A stretch of 64,000 nucleotides of DNA from Melanocharis versteri (Eukaryota; Chordata; Aves; Passeriformes; Melanocharitidae): NCBI GenBank assembly GCA_013397845.1, contig VZTG01010313.1, positions 379,739-443,738 on the forward strand. Reading direction: 5' to 3'. The translations under genes were made by a program, and so were the position numbers. The notes under the pieces were generated by a model that saw only the letters and a list, made by a program, of their open reading frames with translations, was not told the DNA's origin and ran no database searches. Positions 1-13,084 of the stretch are shown one piece after another. Numbering within the stretch: position 1 is the stretch's first letter; every line of letters begins with the position of its first letter.

Positions 1-48
1 GGGGTGGCGCTGGGGAAGGGGCCCCGCGGCGGGGCGGCGGTCGGGGCC
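1..48 (+). other. Potential G-quadruplex
   Basis: Five runs of four G occur at 1-4, 13-16, 18-21, 31-34 and 43-46, separated by loops of 1 to 9 bases. Four or more such runs meet the usual relaxed G-quadruplex rule. The position at the core of a CpG island is typical for promoter quadruplexes. Folding is inferred, not shown. Confidence 0.5.
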
Positions 49-540
49 GCGCGGCTGTGCCGCGTCGGTCGGCAGCGCGCCGGCCCCGGCTGTCCCGGGG
101 GTGTTTTTGGATTCCCCGGTGATGACGACTGTTGAAGCCGTTGAGCGGCGCACCCGGACTGGGCCGGGGCCTTTTGGTTCTGAAGCCTTAGCCTCTGCAA
201 GCAGCCGGGGTAATCCCGGTCGGGGAAATCGATGTTTGGTACATGGCAAAGGGCAGGATTGGAGGAGGAATCCGCGCCACGGCCGGGACTCTGCTGCGGG
301 GAGCAGTGCGCAGTCGGAATACCTCTGCAGGTCTCAAATTTGGGAGACGCGCTGCGGTCACTTCGGGCGCGGGCAGGAGCCGCAGCAGCGTGAAGGCGCA
401 GACCGCGATGTGGCACATCGCGTACACCGTGATGTTGGAGTGGCTAAAACTCGCTTCTCCCAAGAGATACTTGAAATAGCTCGCTACCGAGCTTTGCCAG
501 TGTGTTATCTGCGCCTTCCTCCTGTCGTGTCCACAGTAGT
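1..540. promoter_or_regulatory. CpG island, cut by the left window edge
   Basis: The first half kilobase is GC-rich and packed with CpG, in sharp contrast to the AT-rich sequence after about 540. CpG density is highest in 1-210 and continues more thinly to about 540. In vertebrates such islands nearly always mark promoters of housekeeping or developmental genes, so a transcription start probably lies in or just left of this segment. The transcript strand cannot be decided: the open frames here (for example 243-479 plus, 188-580 minus) look like by-products of high GC and resemble no protein I know. An AATAAA at 865-870 followed by TGTG could end a short plus-strand transcript. The island call is firm, the promoter role is inferred from family knowledge, and the gene is unidentified. 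Confidence 0.85.
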
Positions 541-3500
541 AGCTCGACATACGAAAATAATCCCAGTAGGGCTTTCCCATTTCCCTTCCTCCCTCTGCTC
601 AGTGGGCAACTATTCCAGTGTAAGTCAAGTCAAATGCTGTGTGACTTGCAATTCCTCCCCTCAGGTTTTTGAAATTCTTGCTATATTCTGGGGAAGGGGT
701 GAATGGGCATACAGTGACCGCCAGCAGTGGCCATTTTTGCATGTCTGAAGCCCCATTGCACGAACAGAATGGAGGTCCTGTTGGCTCTCCCGAAATGCAC
801 AGTCCGGGAAAACGATAAAGGCCGAATGGGGGATTTACTGTACTGACTGGAATTGAATAAGAATAATAAAGTGTGCTCCTGAAGAGAAGAACCCTGCCCT
901 GTTCTCCAGACATTCAGTAATTAAGGCTCTCCGTCATGTGTGCAAATGTTCTCATATTTGTCCGAAGGTTAATTCTGCCATTCTGGGCTGAACCCGGCAT
1001 GGAACTTCTCCCACCAGCTGTCTTCCGTCTCTGCAGCATGCTCCCACCCTTTCCGCCTTACATGTTAATTGAGCTCCAAAAATCCATTAGTGTAGTAGGA
1101 CAGCGCCAGCATTTATTTCTAGCTGTCAGAGGTGGCAAGGGTTAATAAAAGACATCCGTATTTCTTGGATAGCTACAGATAAAATTTGGACCATGCTATT
1201 TAGGCCACTTTCTTTCTCCCAGCAGTACTGTCCCACATTCAAACTAATTAATAGCAAAATCTATGCTGTGTAACGACTGCAAGAGTGGGATCATGTTTAG
1301 AAATTGCACATCCTTAAAAATGTCGATTGCTGATGTCCTTGTTTACTGAGGTTCATTGAGTTCTGTCAAGAACTCTCTTCTCAGAGGACCATAGTTCAAA
1401 AACGATATGCACAAATACCTTTTTCCATCTTCTGCTGAAAAGTTTGATTCTTTCAATATTGTATTTATAGTTTGAAGCTACAGATTTTTCTCTTCAGATG
1501 TACATCAGTGATTAAAATTACTAACTTCTTTCTAGCACAAAACCTATTTATATTCAGCCCTAAGTAGCAGTATTGTTTCTCTGTTTATCCTAAAAAGACT
1601 GAACACTCGATCTTTAGATTGGAACAAGTATTATCCATGCTCTTTCTCATAGAAAATGAGTGTGAATTTCTGACTAGTCTTGGGAAGCCTCCTTGGCTTT
1701 CTGCCTGTCCTTTACAGACCTGGGGACACATCATACAATCCAGGAGAAGTAATTAAGATGCCTAAGTGCATCAGCAGTTGGTCGAAATTCTATCTACTGG
1801 GGTCTGCAATTGAAATATTAAGGAAACACTTCTCAAACTGAAAAACACCATCTCTAATAACCTAGAAGATTGTTCTAGGAGAAAGACCAGTGTATACAAA
1901 TAAGGTTTGTACGTGTACATAATTGATTTTTTCAGACCAACTAGTACAGAAGGAAAACCAGACACATTTTTGGAATAACAAGCTTTTTTTTTTTTTTTTT
2001 GGTTCTGAAGCAGTAACTGTCTAAATGCTGTAATTAGCTAAAAGCTAAATGCTGCTTGAGAAAAACTACTTCACATTCACATGTATCAGTAAGACCAGCT
2101 CAGAAAGAAAAGGTGGGAATGGGATGGAGGTGGTATTGTGGGGAGAAGAACAAGGGTTGGGGGCTGGTAAGTTCAGAAAAGTTCCTAGGACTTGCTCATT
2201 TTAACTGTTTAATGATTTTTCACATAACAGAAGAAAATCCTGTGTGGCAAGAATCTTCCCAGAAGCACTTGTCCTACATTTCAAATACCCCAAACCACAA
2301 AACTCATCATTAGAGCATAATCCTTTGTGGCCCAAAAAACCAGATCAGTTTAAACCATGCCTGAGCAAGAAATGCAAGATGTGTTGATGCCCATCCAGTG
2401 CTACAGCAATGAACACCCCCTGCCATCAAATCACCAGCATACCTTGGTCTTACATTTGATGTTCCAGGGCTGCACTTCATCCAGTGCACAGCTGCATTCC
2501 TTGTAGTTCTACTGCTGAAAACGAGCACTCAGCTCCAGCATGGACTCCCGGAGGCCATCTTCATAGGACCGAACAAACCACTGTGCTGTTTGTGAGAGAG
2601 TCTTTCTCACAAAACAGACATTCTCCCACTCCTTTCAGACCTGATCCTTAAGGGAAACTACAGAACTTGTCCCACAGAAGTGCACATGGGAACTGGGTTT
2701 CCTAACTCTGCCCAAACCCGTGGACTCAGTAGAGATGCTGGGCTGATAGGACATTATCATTTCCTTCTACTTCAACATACAACACCACCCCCTTCCACTT
2801 ACCCCTCTCCAAATCAATAGACTGTAAGGTAATTGTCTCTCCTTTTTGCTTAGCTAATAAATGCCATTTTTTCCTGTCATTAACATCATCAGTGTCCTCT
2901 CTATTCTAAAGCTACCATCTTCTTCCTTTCAGAGCTGGCTTAATTAATAAATATCTTAGTAAATGGTAAGCTCTTAACTGAAAGGTGATTCTAACCCACA
3001 AAAAAGTGTGACCAAAAGTCTGTCTTATTTTTCCACATATATTTCTCGGTCTATATACTACTTCTTCATGCAAGCCCAGTACTGCACATCATATCCACAG
3101 GAAATTATTCCTGTCTGTCTGCCTTGTTCTTTCAATGATTCTTTAGGTAACCACCATAGGTGACAGTTGGAGAGAGGAGACTGGACTGGATGCCATCTTT
3201 GCTTGGGTGAATATGACAGTAATCATGTTCTTAAGAAGACACACAGTGTATTTCTTAAAGCACAGGCACTCTTCCCCCTTGCCATGGAAAGACAATCTTC
3301 CATTCTAAAAGAAACAAAAATTTGGGCATTAAATAATAATAAAAAGGAATTCCAGCTTTTACTTCAAAATAATATGCTGATGTTACTTGATATAGTAGCC
3401 ATTAGGGGAATTTAGGACTTTGGCAGGTAGGCAGAGTATGAGATTTGTCCTCTTACATTCTTTATGTGCCAATACTATCTTTAGAGTGCTGGTTTGTGCC

Positions 3501-4246
3501 TGCTTTACTGTTATGGGAGAGGGGGGATTGTCTGAAAAAAAAAAAAGTAGATATGTAAATCTTTAATTTTGGAAAGAAACAAAGCAAAAGTTGTCACAGG
3601 ATTTTCTTGTTTTCCTCTATGTGACTGGCAGAAATAGGATAGAGTGAATGCTTCCATGCCACAGCACTTAAGGAAAATTTGCTTCCCTAGAGGAAATTAT
3701 TCAGCTTTATCTCACAGACCTATGTTACGTACAGAGGATCCAAATATAAGCACAAATGTGTATATAGGAAGGCTACTGAGCACCCAAATGAATAAAATGT
3801 AAACTGAGATGATAAATTATGTTTCTCCACCAAATTAAAGCAAAAGTTATTCTTAAATAATTAGGTTTTTAGTTGATTCAAGGTTTCATTATTTAGCTGT
3901 CAAATAAGGGGTTAAAAGTAAGATCATCATAATTCAGTGGGATAAGTTAAAAGTTGATTTTTGTTTCATGTTGAGCATGAATCTTGGCTGATAAGAACAG
4001 TTAATATTTTTTGTGTGCAGAGCAATTAGTTCTGTATGGAAAGAAAGGATTTTTGAGATTTGGGTAGAGAGAGGGATTAAAATTTGTAATCTGTGATGGA
4101 CAACAATGTGTATACTAAATGAAGTTTCTTGGGAGTTTCGAAATGAGACGGTACAGATTCCCGTCTCAGGTGGGTCTCATTTCAGCTCTGAGTACTGGCA
4201 GTACACATCACATCAAGTCCTCACAATGCACAGACACCTGCTGAAA
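541..4246. other. AT-rich non-coding sequence, no gene seen
   Basis: No convincing coding exon, RNA gene or mobile element is visible. It contains AATAAA signals at 865-870 and 1144-1149, a 17-base poly-T tract at 1984-2000, and a good isolated splice acceptor ending at 2932. The open frames are short, overlap on both strands and have no recognisable domain. It may be first-intron sequence of a gene starting in the left CpG island, or intergenic. Confidence 0.6.
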
Positions 4247-4324
4247 AATCAGTACGAAAATTGCAAATGCAGTGAGATGAAGGAGAATCAGTACAAAGAT
4301 TGTAAATGCAGTGAAATGAAGGAG
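4247..4324 (+). repeat. 39-bp tandem duplication, two copies, in an open frame
   Basis: Positions 4247-4285 and 4286-4324 are adjacent copies of a 39-base unit differing at four positions (all transitions). Because 39 is a multiple of three, the reading frame at 4106-4330 carries a 13-residue repeat in which both copies keep the CKCSEMKE core. Two of the differences change amino acids (E to K, N to D) and two are silent. The host frame is 74 codons long, has no recognised domain and may not be expressed. The duplication itself is seen directly. Confidence 0.9.
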
Positions 4325-7300
4325 AGATGATTGCAGTGTCATACATCCCCCACTGTAAGATGAAATAAGGTACACCCTTACATTGCCATATTAAAATTGC
4401 CATATATTTTGGATGATAAAATCCTTAATCCAGATAATACATGCTCCTTAAAGTAAGGTGTTTGACCCTAGAAGTTGACACTGAGGTCTACAAACCAAAG
4501 TTCTGGAGAGAAAGTACCTGGACAAGTCTCCCAAGCAGCTTTTACAGTTGCATGGTAAGATACTTCTCCATTTGGAGCGTGCCAATGACATAGCCATCTG
4601 TCCCAGGGCCATGGGCATAGCGTCTCACAGACCTAGTCTTGCCAGAAGAACAAAATCCTTAACATTTAAAAGCCTACCTCAGATATTTCTTGGAACATCT
4701 AGACGACTCTTGGACGTACGCCTGTGCTGACAAAAATAACAAACACATGCAGTGATTGGCAAAGAAAATCAGTAGGAGCTGAACACAAACCTTAGGGATG
4801 GTGCAGTCAGCAGCCAGCATACTTTCTGCAGCAAAGGGTTTCAAGGCTGTACAGCCAAGTGCTCAGAAAGTCACCTCAATGCAGAGGCAGTTGTTATTAA
4901 CAAGCATTTGACAAGATACCAAGTAATTCTCTGACCATCGGGTGGCCCAGGTCAGCTTACCCTCAAATTCATCCCATGTGCATTTCTGTATACCTTTTAT
5001 TAATTGGCTATATTAGTTTGCAGTTGTCAGATTAGGTTAAAAATTGTACTTTTATTTGTGTTTGGAGGTTGTGGGAACAAGAGAAATAGAATTTATTCCT
5101 GCTGAGTGATACCTATTGCAACATGAATGTTCTACCAGGTAGCATGGGCTAGGAATAAAGAGCGATTTTTGGCCAGCATTAATGTGTCAGCCCCCCATTA
5201 CAAGGATTTTATATGTTTTAAAAAGGCATGAGGAGAAGTGGTATGCACAGTCAAAGCAGACTACAAAGAGAGTCTTCCTCCCAATACCCACAGCATTTTT
5301 TCCTTAATGCTGTTTATTCAAGATAGATGGAGTATGTGGAGATTTGATTTGGTTTTCTTTTCTGTTCAGAAGAAATGTAGATGATCCCTTGCAAATTAAA
5401 GCCGTATGTTGCCTGCCTTCCTTGACATGTTCTGCGCTGGGGTGAGAGGCGCAGGGGCTGCAGCCCGGCTGCTGCTGCCAGAAGTTTTCCGGAGAACAAG
5501 AAAAAGTCACAACGCTTAAAAGGGCAATTGCAGATCACAGCTCATTTTGTTCAGAGAATGCGAACATTTTTCCTCTCTTTTTATTTCCCTTTCTTGAGCA
5601 AGTTCTTCTACAGTTACATACAGTGCCTGAAAACACAGACTCTCTCTTGTTCTTCAAACACAGAGAGGCTGATTTAAGGGCCTAAGATGGCAATCCTTAC
5701 TCCCAGGAGCAGACCTGCTGATTTCACAGATGCAAGGGAAAGGAGTAGAGCCTCATAAGGCTGTGATGCAAGGAGAAAGTATGTGATGAGCTCTTACTTC
5801 TGGCCTCACACTGCTCTTGCTGTGCTTCAAGTACATTCCTTTTAAAGAAATGACTCCCCATTTCCACTGATGTAAATGAGATTCAGATCATATTTGCTGC
5901 ATTACTATTTCAAGATACACAAATTGAAAAGGTGTGTGTGTGAGGTGGGAAGATAGAGTAGAGGAAAGTTCTTTTTCTATGTCTTTCAGGTGTGTGTGTA
6001 TTTTCCATGAATGTTATTTAGAGAGTGAGCAGGATGAGATCAGAGCAGGAGTAATTCTCAGCCTGCGTCTGCCTTTTTCAGTGGAATGTGGCTTGGTACA
6101 TGTTAAAGGACAATCTTGACTCCCTTTACAAGAAATCTTTTGGGCTTTTGCTTTTCTTTGTAAAGATAGCTTTAAATATTTAACCAGTGTAAACAGAGGC
6201 AGAATGCCCAACAAGACTGAAAGGAATGTGCCACAAGGATCTGCATATAAGCACTTCTCCCCTAAATACATTCTTCATCATACAGGAAGGGTCAGCTGTA
6301 TTTTGAAAAAAATTGGTTTTGGAAATTTTAGGCTGTTTGTGTAAAAGGAATTGTTTTCAGAATAGACAGGAGTTGTGTTCTAGACCTTCCTCCAGTTCTG
6401 CAGCTGACTTTTCTAGTTAGCATTTCCCCTACTCTTTGACTCTGGCTGCACAGCAAGTGCTCAACACTGTGGCACCCCAATATCCCGCATAGGCCCCAGA
6501 TAAACCATCCTTAGCCTGATCCCACAGTCTAGAACCAAGGAAAAAGGAGCGCTTCATAAAAATCTCAAAGTTCACAGTAGGGAATGTTACCTTCAGGATG
6601 ATGGAATTTAATTTCGTATTGTCACAAGTTGTCATTTTGTATTGCTCACATATGCAACCACAACATTTAGCTCAACTGCAAATTGTTCAAGTCTCTCCTT
6701 CCCTAGTATCCCTGTCAGAACATTAACCTATCCCATGACAGTGGGGTGCATCTGGACTCTTTGCTTCTGGATCTTGTGATGTCTCTGTTTTTATGGGTGA
6801 CTAATAAGATTGCATCATTTTTACTGGATTTGGACTTATCTATGGAAATCCACACATTTGCCATCTCCAGGGATGATGATTGTAATTCTGTATACTTTCA
6901 TATGGTATTGCTGGACATTGAGAAAAGTATCTGAGGGTTCCCAGCACTGAAGACCAGGAGGACAAGCCACCTTAGTGTCTCAAGTCTTCTGTTCCCCTCA
7001 GCCGTCCACATGTTGAATACAAAGCCTATAAAAGTTTGCTTCCTTCTTTTAAAGTGTCATACTAGCCTGATCCCAGTCACATCAGGGATGGCTGCTCTCA
7101 GCAGCCACAGCCCACTACAGCTGTAACACCTGCAGTAACACCTCAGCCTCGAGCCTGCTCAGCAGGAATGAGCCCGTATCCAGGAGACACAGCTACTGCT
7201 ACATCTGGCTGACTGAATCTGTAACATCCAGAAGATTCTGGCATGCTTATGTACTTCTGTATTTTCAGATGGAAACACCTCCTTTTCCCACTTTGACTCT

Positions 7301-8189
7301 CAGTGGTAGTCACACCATTGAAAACAAGGTTCAGTCATGCCTGTTCTTACATATTCTACCTGGAAAGCGAGAGAGACTTTGTGATTATTCTTCCATTTTT
7401 GGAGCTCTTTAATTCATGGGGAAGAATATGCATAAAAATATGAACACTGAATAGAAAGCATTAGGAAAGGATGGAAAGGGAAAAGACAGGGTATCTACCT
7501 TCTGGCTCTTATGTATTGATATCAATTAATGTTGAAATCATTCTTGAAACTCAGGAAGTAATTCGTTGATGGTGATTCTTTCGGACATTGTCTGTTCCTC
7601 TACCATTTATTATAGCTATGCAGATATAGTCTAGCTATTAGGATAACTATTTGTTAGTTAGTATTTCTGCAAAGCCATTGCCTTTTATATTTCTATTTAT
7701 ATGCGTTTTTACAGCTGTATAGCTTCTTCTTTGAATACATCATGACTATTTAAAAATTCAGACTGATTTAAATATTTACATAAAAGTCTTCACTGTGCCT
7801 ACACTTACATTCTTCGAAGTACATACGTGATGGTAATTCAGAGTTGGAAGTCTGGGTCCTCCTTTTAGCAGAGAAGGGCTAGGAGCAGCTCATCCTAAAC
7901 TTTGTCCACACTGCTGCCACCAAACTTGTTTGGGAGGCACTTTCCCCTCCTTCTCACAAATAATGTATGTGCGACTTCACAGTGGCAGCCGGCCTGCCAT
8001 AGAAATTAGGCTGCCATGAAACCACAGCCTTGAACTCACATCTCTGAGATATGTCAGTTAGCACTGCTTGAACATTAAAAAAATGTGACAGAACCATGTT
8101 CTCACATATTGTGTTCAATAGCAGCAGGCTTAAAGATGCTTCAAATCATAGCAAGCCTAATTGTGAGCCAATGTAGCACTCTGAGTACC
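4325..8189. other. AT-rich non-coding sequence, no gene seen
   Basis: I see no exon supported by paired splice sites, no RNA gene and no clear transposon. The GTGTGTGTG tract near 5,932 is too short to be a notable microsatellite. A local GC rise near 5,430-5,490 gives two overlapping minus-strand frames with no recognisable content. Confidence 0.55.
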
Positions 8190-8690
8190 AAGGACAGGCA
8201 CTAATTGGTTTTTGCCATGTCTGCGATGCCATTTCCATTACTTTTTTTTAAATTCACAATGCATAGCACTAGGGATATGGGACTTAAAAGCTTGTCTTAT
8301 TTGGGTAAAAAGAATGCCAATATCAAACTAATCCCTTGTGTAGACACTCTTATTTCAGTTTAAAAGTGCCTTTCATGGCATTAGCAAGTTGATTCCTTGC
8401 TGACATAAGCTTAATCAATATGAGGCACTCAGCCTGATATAAATTTATCTCCATGATGGGGTTGCACCAATTTTTCTACGTGCCTTTGAAAAACCATTTA
8501 GTTAAATCAGTTGTTTCTTCAAATTGGCAAGTTCTCACTCATTGAAGATTTGCAGTACAACAGTGCGGCCAGCTGAAAAATGAATCACTTCAGTAAAATG
8601 TAAAGAACTCTTTGCCTTTGTATGGTGCTACCCATTAAATCTCTGAAAGCTGCAAATATCAATAAACTTAGAGCAGCTTTGCATCTACAT
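8190..8690. promoter_or_regulatory. Possible conserved regulatory block
   Basis: This AT-rich stretch has no repeat signature, no lasting open frame, and clustered homeodomain-like motifs, for example TTAATCAAT at 8411-8419. Its texture resembles conserved non-coding elements near developmental genes. That is a judgement from composition only; no alignment was possible. An AATAAA at 8661-8666 is also present. Confidence 0.25.
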
Positions 8691-9800
8691 TCTTAATCCC
8701 CACTTTCTAAATGCAGGAACTTAAATGTAGAGAAATGAAATTCATTTCCAAGGTCAAAAAAAGAGTATGTGGTGAAGTGGTTTCAGAAACAGACCAATGA
8801 CTTTGAATATCCCTGGTCCCAGCATCTTTCAGACACCTTATATGTAAGAAGTGCTGGTACCTGTGCTTTCTGGTAATCAGCCCTTTAGAATCAGATTGCC
8901 AGGGTTAGACGATGTATCCCAGAACAACTAGTCTGTAATCTCTCATTTGAGTTTTGTAAATAAAAGACTGACTTCTTCTTGGATGAAGATCTGCCCTTGT
9001 AATTTTATCACCACTTTACTAAATATTTATTTCTAGTGGTATCCTCCTTCAGCTATAAACATAGACATTCTGATCTCAAATTCTGAGGCAAAAAGGATAT
9101 TCTGCCACTTGTTATGGCTACACCAAATATATTTTTTCAAAGGATAAACATTTCAAATCTTACACTGCAAGCAGAGCTTTTTAGGCTAGGAAGAGGACCA
9201 CAATGAGAGTATTGATGCAGTACTATCACCCATTTCTGGAAAAGTGGTTGTGGTCCAAACAACCTCTCTGTCTGCTCTGTGTTAAAACAAGGATATTAGT
9301 TTGAAGCCCTGTAAGTGATGGGTCTGGTCACAAACAAAATCCCACATTAGCTCTGTTGGAAAAAATGCGACAATGTCAAGTCAGATGAGCTTGAGTCGAT
9401 CTCCTCAGATCAGGCTGAGGTTCAGATGGAGCAAGTAATGCTATGGTATGACTGATTGAAAGGTAACTGCACGTAAAATAGACCACAGCTGGTGTTTTCA
9501 CCATGGAGTGCTTGCTCACTCTGTTGTTGAGTGATGCTACTAAAAGTTACCAAAACTTGAAACACAGTGAAAATGCTTTTTCAAGCCTGAAAATACCGTT
9601 TCCATCCTTTGTCGTATATCTCAGATTTATACCCTGAATTCTATAATCTGGAATTCAGTTATAGCAATGATTTGCCAAAAGCGTGGATACTTACAACATG
9701 TGAAGCTACAAAGACCATAGCTGTGCAGTACAAATGCTGTCTACAATTAAGGCAATTAAAAAGAGATGCTTGAGGCAGAAGCACTTTAAAAATATTTGCA
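8691..9800. other. AT-rich non-coding sequence
   Basis: No gene is visible. A neat AATAAA at 8959-8964 follows a T-rich stretch and could be a plus-strand poly(A) signal without a known transcript. A short inverted repeat built around two EcoRI-type GAATTC sites lies at 9636-9660 (arms CTGAATTC and GAATTCAG). Confidence 0.5.
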
Positions 9801-9859
9801 GACCTATCAAAAGTCTTTCTGTGCTCCTATTCCCAGAGTACCTGGGCACCTCAGCACCT

Positions 9860-10470
9860 CAAAATCTCTAATGTGCTTGTTCTAAAAGATAAAAGTACTT
9901 CTTTGTCTTTGTTTTGGAGAGGGAAATCTAAGGCAGAGAGAGATTAAAATTACCTGTTCAAAGTCAGGTAAGAAGTCTGTGATAGGAAAAGGAATTTAAC
10001 CTAAAGCTGGCACACGCATTCTTTTTTCCTGAGGCCTATTTTTCCTCCCTGGAAAGCTTGGGGGGGATGTGAATCACAGTTGTTTTAAGCCCCCTGAGGG
10101 AGATGGTCCCACATCTTACCCACTCCTGTTGTTTCTCCCACAGCAGCACCTGCAGGGCAGTGGAGAGAAGCAGAGCAATGTGCTGGCCCAGCTGAAAGCC
10201 AGCCAGCAAAGCCCACTGTAGCTCCAGTTGCAGCAATTCCCTTCTCCAGCCCTTGGCATGGCTGCAGGAGTGCTAGTGCCAGCAGAGGGGAAAGGGAAGG
10301 AAGGTGTGAGCTGAAACACAGGAGAGGAGGGAATGGTTCCTGTCAGCAACAGCCCAGCTTTAATGGGCATGAAGCAATCATGAAACTGCAGCTCGGACTG
10401 CACCTTTCCAAAGAAAATGTAATCATTAGTTATTCTGACTTGAAATAAAAAATCTAGTCATAGCTGGACC
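9860..10470 (+). ncRNA. Candidate spliced transcript end: short 176-nt intron and terminal exon
   Basis: A strong 5' splice site (CAG then GTAAGA) lies after 9967. The next strong 3' splice site is a pyrimidine-rich tract ending CCCACAG at 10,143, giving a 176-nt intron. The acceptor is followed by another CAG, a NAGNAG arrangement. The downstream exon reads QHLQGSGEKQSNVLAQLKAS and then a few more residues before a TAG about 75 bases in. AATAAA at 10,444-10,449 could end the transcript; its downstream region is not strongly GT-rich. An alternative donor (AAG then GTGTGA) follows 10,303. The upstream exon start is unknown, so the left bound is nominal. The splice pair is seen; transcription is inferred. 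It may be non-coding or the last exon of a gene starting further left. Confidence 0.3.
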
Positions 10471-13080
10471 AGCTGCTGAGGTGGCAAATATGGGGAGAAA
10501 TCCCTGTTGTTTAGATCCTTCCAGTACTGCAAAGGGAAACTGAGGGGCCTGGGAGTAGAAAAGACCTTGAGTCACCTTGATGTTGACTCCTTCCCTGAAT
10601 AGAGGGGCAGCAGGACTTGAGGCCATCATTTAACACCTCCCCCCTGCTATGTATGGCAGGACTGTTGACAAGAGATTTGTTTGACATCGCAGTATTAGTC
10701 CATGACCAAGCTATCACCTTAAACTCAGTCATAGCAGCATGCAAGCTTCTTAATATCTATTCTCTTACCTGTGAAGATGAATCAAGGTGACAGATGAATG
10801 TTCTGACTAAGCATGTTTATATTTATGTATTTACTTAACTTGCTTCGTCGCCAGTTTCCTGTTCTGCCTCCCTTTTATGCTCTAACTAATGTGTCTCTCA
10901 GCATGCCATTGTCAATAGTAATTTAAATTACACATCAGACCATGCGAGCAGCTCACGTGTTATCAGTTAATACGAAGGGAAACTTCAAGGACAGTGGTGC
11001 ACAGCAGTCTTGCCATCTCTACCACTGTGGGTTGCAGAGCACCACTTTTGAAGGGGCTGTACCCTTTTGCTGCTGTGAGGGGGCAGCTGCCTGCCACTGA
11101 AAAACTCTGGACTGGGCACATGGACTTAATTTAATTAACCAGATAACCTGTGCTACATCTACTGTGAGTGGATCTCCCAGTGCCACTACGCACACTGTAG
11201 GGCAGCTCTCTTCACAGGAGAAAAGCAGCCCCTGGAAAGATGAAATGGTGAAAGAAGAGACACAAACGCTGCCCCTTTTATGTTCTGGGTAGGAGGTAGA
11301 GAGTCCTAACTGCTTCTCAACAAGCCTAATCAATGAAGTTGAGAACATGCCACTGTCAATGGGTATTTGTCATATTGTGCAAATCCTCAGTGAATACGTA
11401 AATTAAAAATAGGCCTCAATAAAAGAAATTTGACCAGAGGCAGATGGTCAACAATGATGATCACCAACATGAAAACTCAGGTGTAGGCTGAGAATTTGAA
11501 TCCTCAGGATTCAGATCTAAACTACATTGTAAAATATTTGGAGTAACTATTGGACAAGAAGTTAGATATGGAATTGTTCAATTAAATACAAGGTTGAAAA
11601 ACCCCAGCATTTTACCTTTGCTGATTAGTGTTGGGTGCTTATTTATCTCAAGCCAGTCAGAGAAGATTTGGCTGGGATTTGAAGTGGAAGTTTCATAGAT
11701 ACACAGCCTTTAGCATGTGTCCAAATATTTCACCTCCTCTTCCTTTGGCCTGTGTATAGACAGTGGCACTTGGGCTGCTTCTGACTGCACATGAAAACGA
11801 GATTACCTTCAGCATGTACTTTGCTTTTAAAAGGATTATTTTCCACTTTTTTCAATTTTTCTAGACCTCAACAGTGCAAGAGACTCAGGTGATCTTTTAA
11901 AAACAGGAAGACAAACCATGGGGAGGGTTATTTACTACAGCACTTGTGATAACTGCTTTTTGACTGAGGTAATGCACATGACACCTAAAATCAGGAAGAA
12001 TATCTTGCAGAAATACCTACCAGCCTAATCCACAAATTCTCTCTGCATGTACATTGTCATTATTTCACTACTTTCGCTTTTTCTTTTAAAATTCTCTCTC
12101 TTTTCTTAAAAAGAACCAAGGAACTCACAATCTCATACTTATGCTAACAACTTTTAGCCCAAGGAACATAATGTGCTTTTATATTTTATCAAGATAAATT
12201 CCAGACATAATTTGTTTTCCCAGACCCAACTCTTGGCCTGTGTTTCTCACAAGTGGATAATCACCCAATAAAAATAAATAAAAATGTCACCCTACCAAAT
12301 TAATATCTGGCATTGCTCATAGCTGACATTGTTCAGAGACCCCTTTTGCATCCGCAGGAGACAGCCATGACTTTCTCACTGCTGCTCCCTGACCCATTCT
12401 ATGCAGCCCATGAGCTCTGCCTTGGAGCTCGTTATGCATAGCTTTCTCATGTTGCTGTAGACTAATGATAAAAAAATTGTGTGTGTGGACATTCCCATTT
12501 TGTAACCAGAATCTATCCTATCTCATAACAAGAGTCATTATAATGCAGACTGTCTGTGTCCACGATTACAGCTTATTTCCATGCCATGCTGGAGGAGAAG
12601 AGAGATCTGAAGTTGAAGGTCAGAGCCTTTAAAGAATGAAGAAATGTCTCCTGCAGGTGCTTGGTTTATAATTGCCCAGGATAGAGCTAGTTTTATGAGG
12701 TTTGTTGTCATAGCAAAGTTCCCAAGAAAAACAGGGTGTTTTGTTTTGTTTTGTTTTTTTGGTTGGTTGGTTGGATTTTTTTGTCCTGGCATCTGTCTGC
12801 TGTCAGTGGACGCCCACAGCTGTAGCCAGGAGTATGCCTTCACTCTGGCCTCTGATGTGAACAGCTTTTGCTCCGGCCCTGGGGAGCTGCTGGGCAGACA
12901 AAGCAGTAGGGAGCAGGCAGCACCCCAGGTGATAAAATGTCCAGTTTCCATTCTGATGTTTGGGAAATTTTAAAAGCTTTGATGTCTGAAGGCATATGCA
13001 CTCCAGCAGAGAAAACTTCACATCTCATCTCTCCCTAGCCAAGAGTAGATCTTTTCTATTATCTCACAAGCAGCCTGACA
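10471..13080. other. Non-coding sequence with short simple repeats
   Basis: Nothing gene-like is supported. Short frames with opposite-strand partners occur at 11,019-11,348 and 12,538-13,028; both look like GC-driven chance frames. The only repeat is the simple tract at 12,738-12,774. Confidence 0.55.
12738..12774. repeat. (TTTTG)n followed by (GGTT)n simple repeat
   Basis: Three TTTTG-like units, a T run and then four GGTT units lie in tandem. Such compound low-complexity tracts arise by slippage. Nothing suggests a functional element. Confidence 0.85.
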
Positions 13081-13084
13081 ACAC

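Noticed and set aside
101..748. 215-codon plus-strand frame in the left CpG island
   Set aside because: No domain is recognisable, there is an opposite-strand frame of similar quality, and length is explained by GC content. It uses no clear splice or start context.
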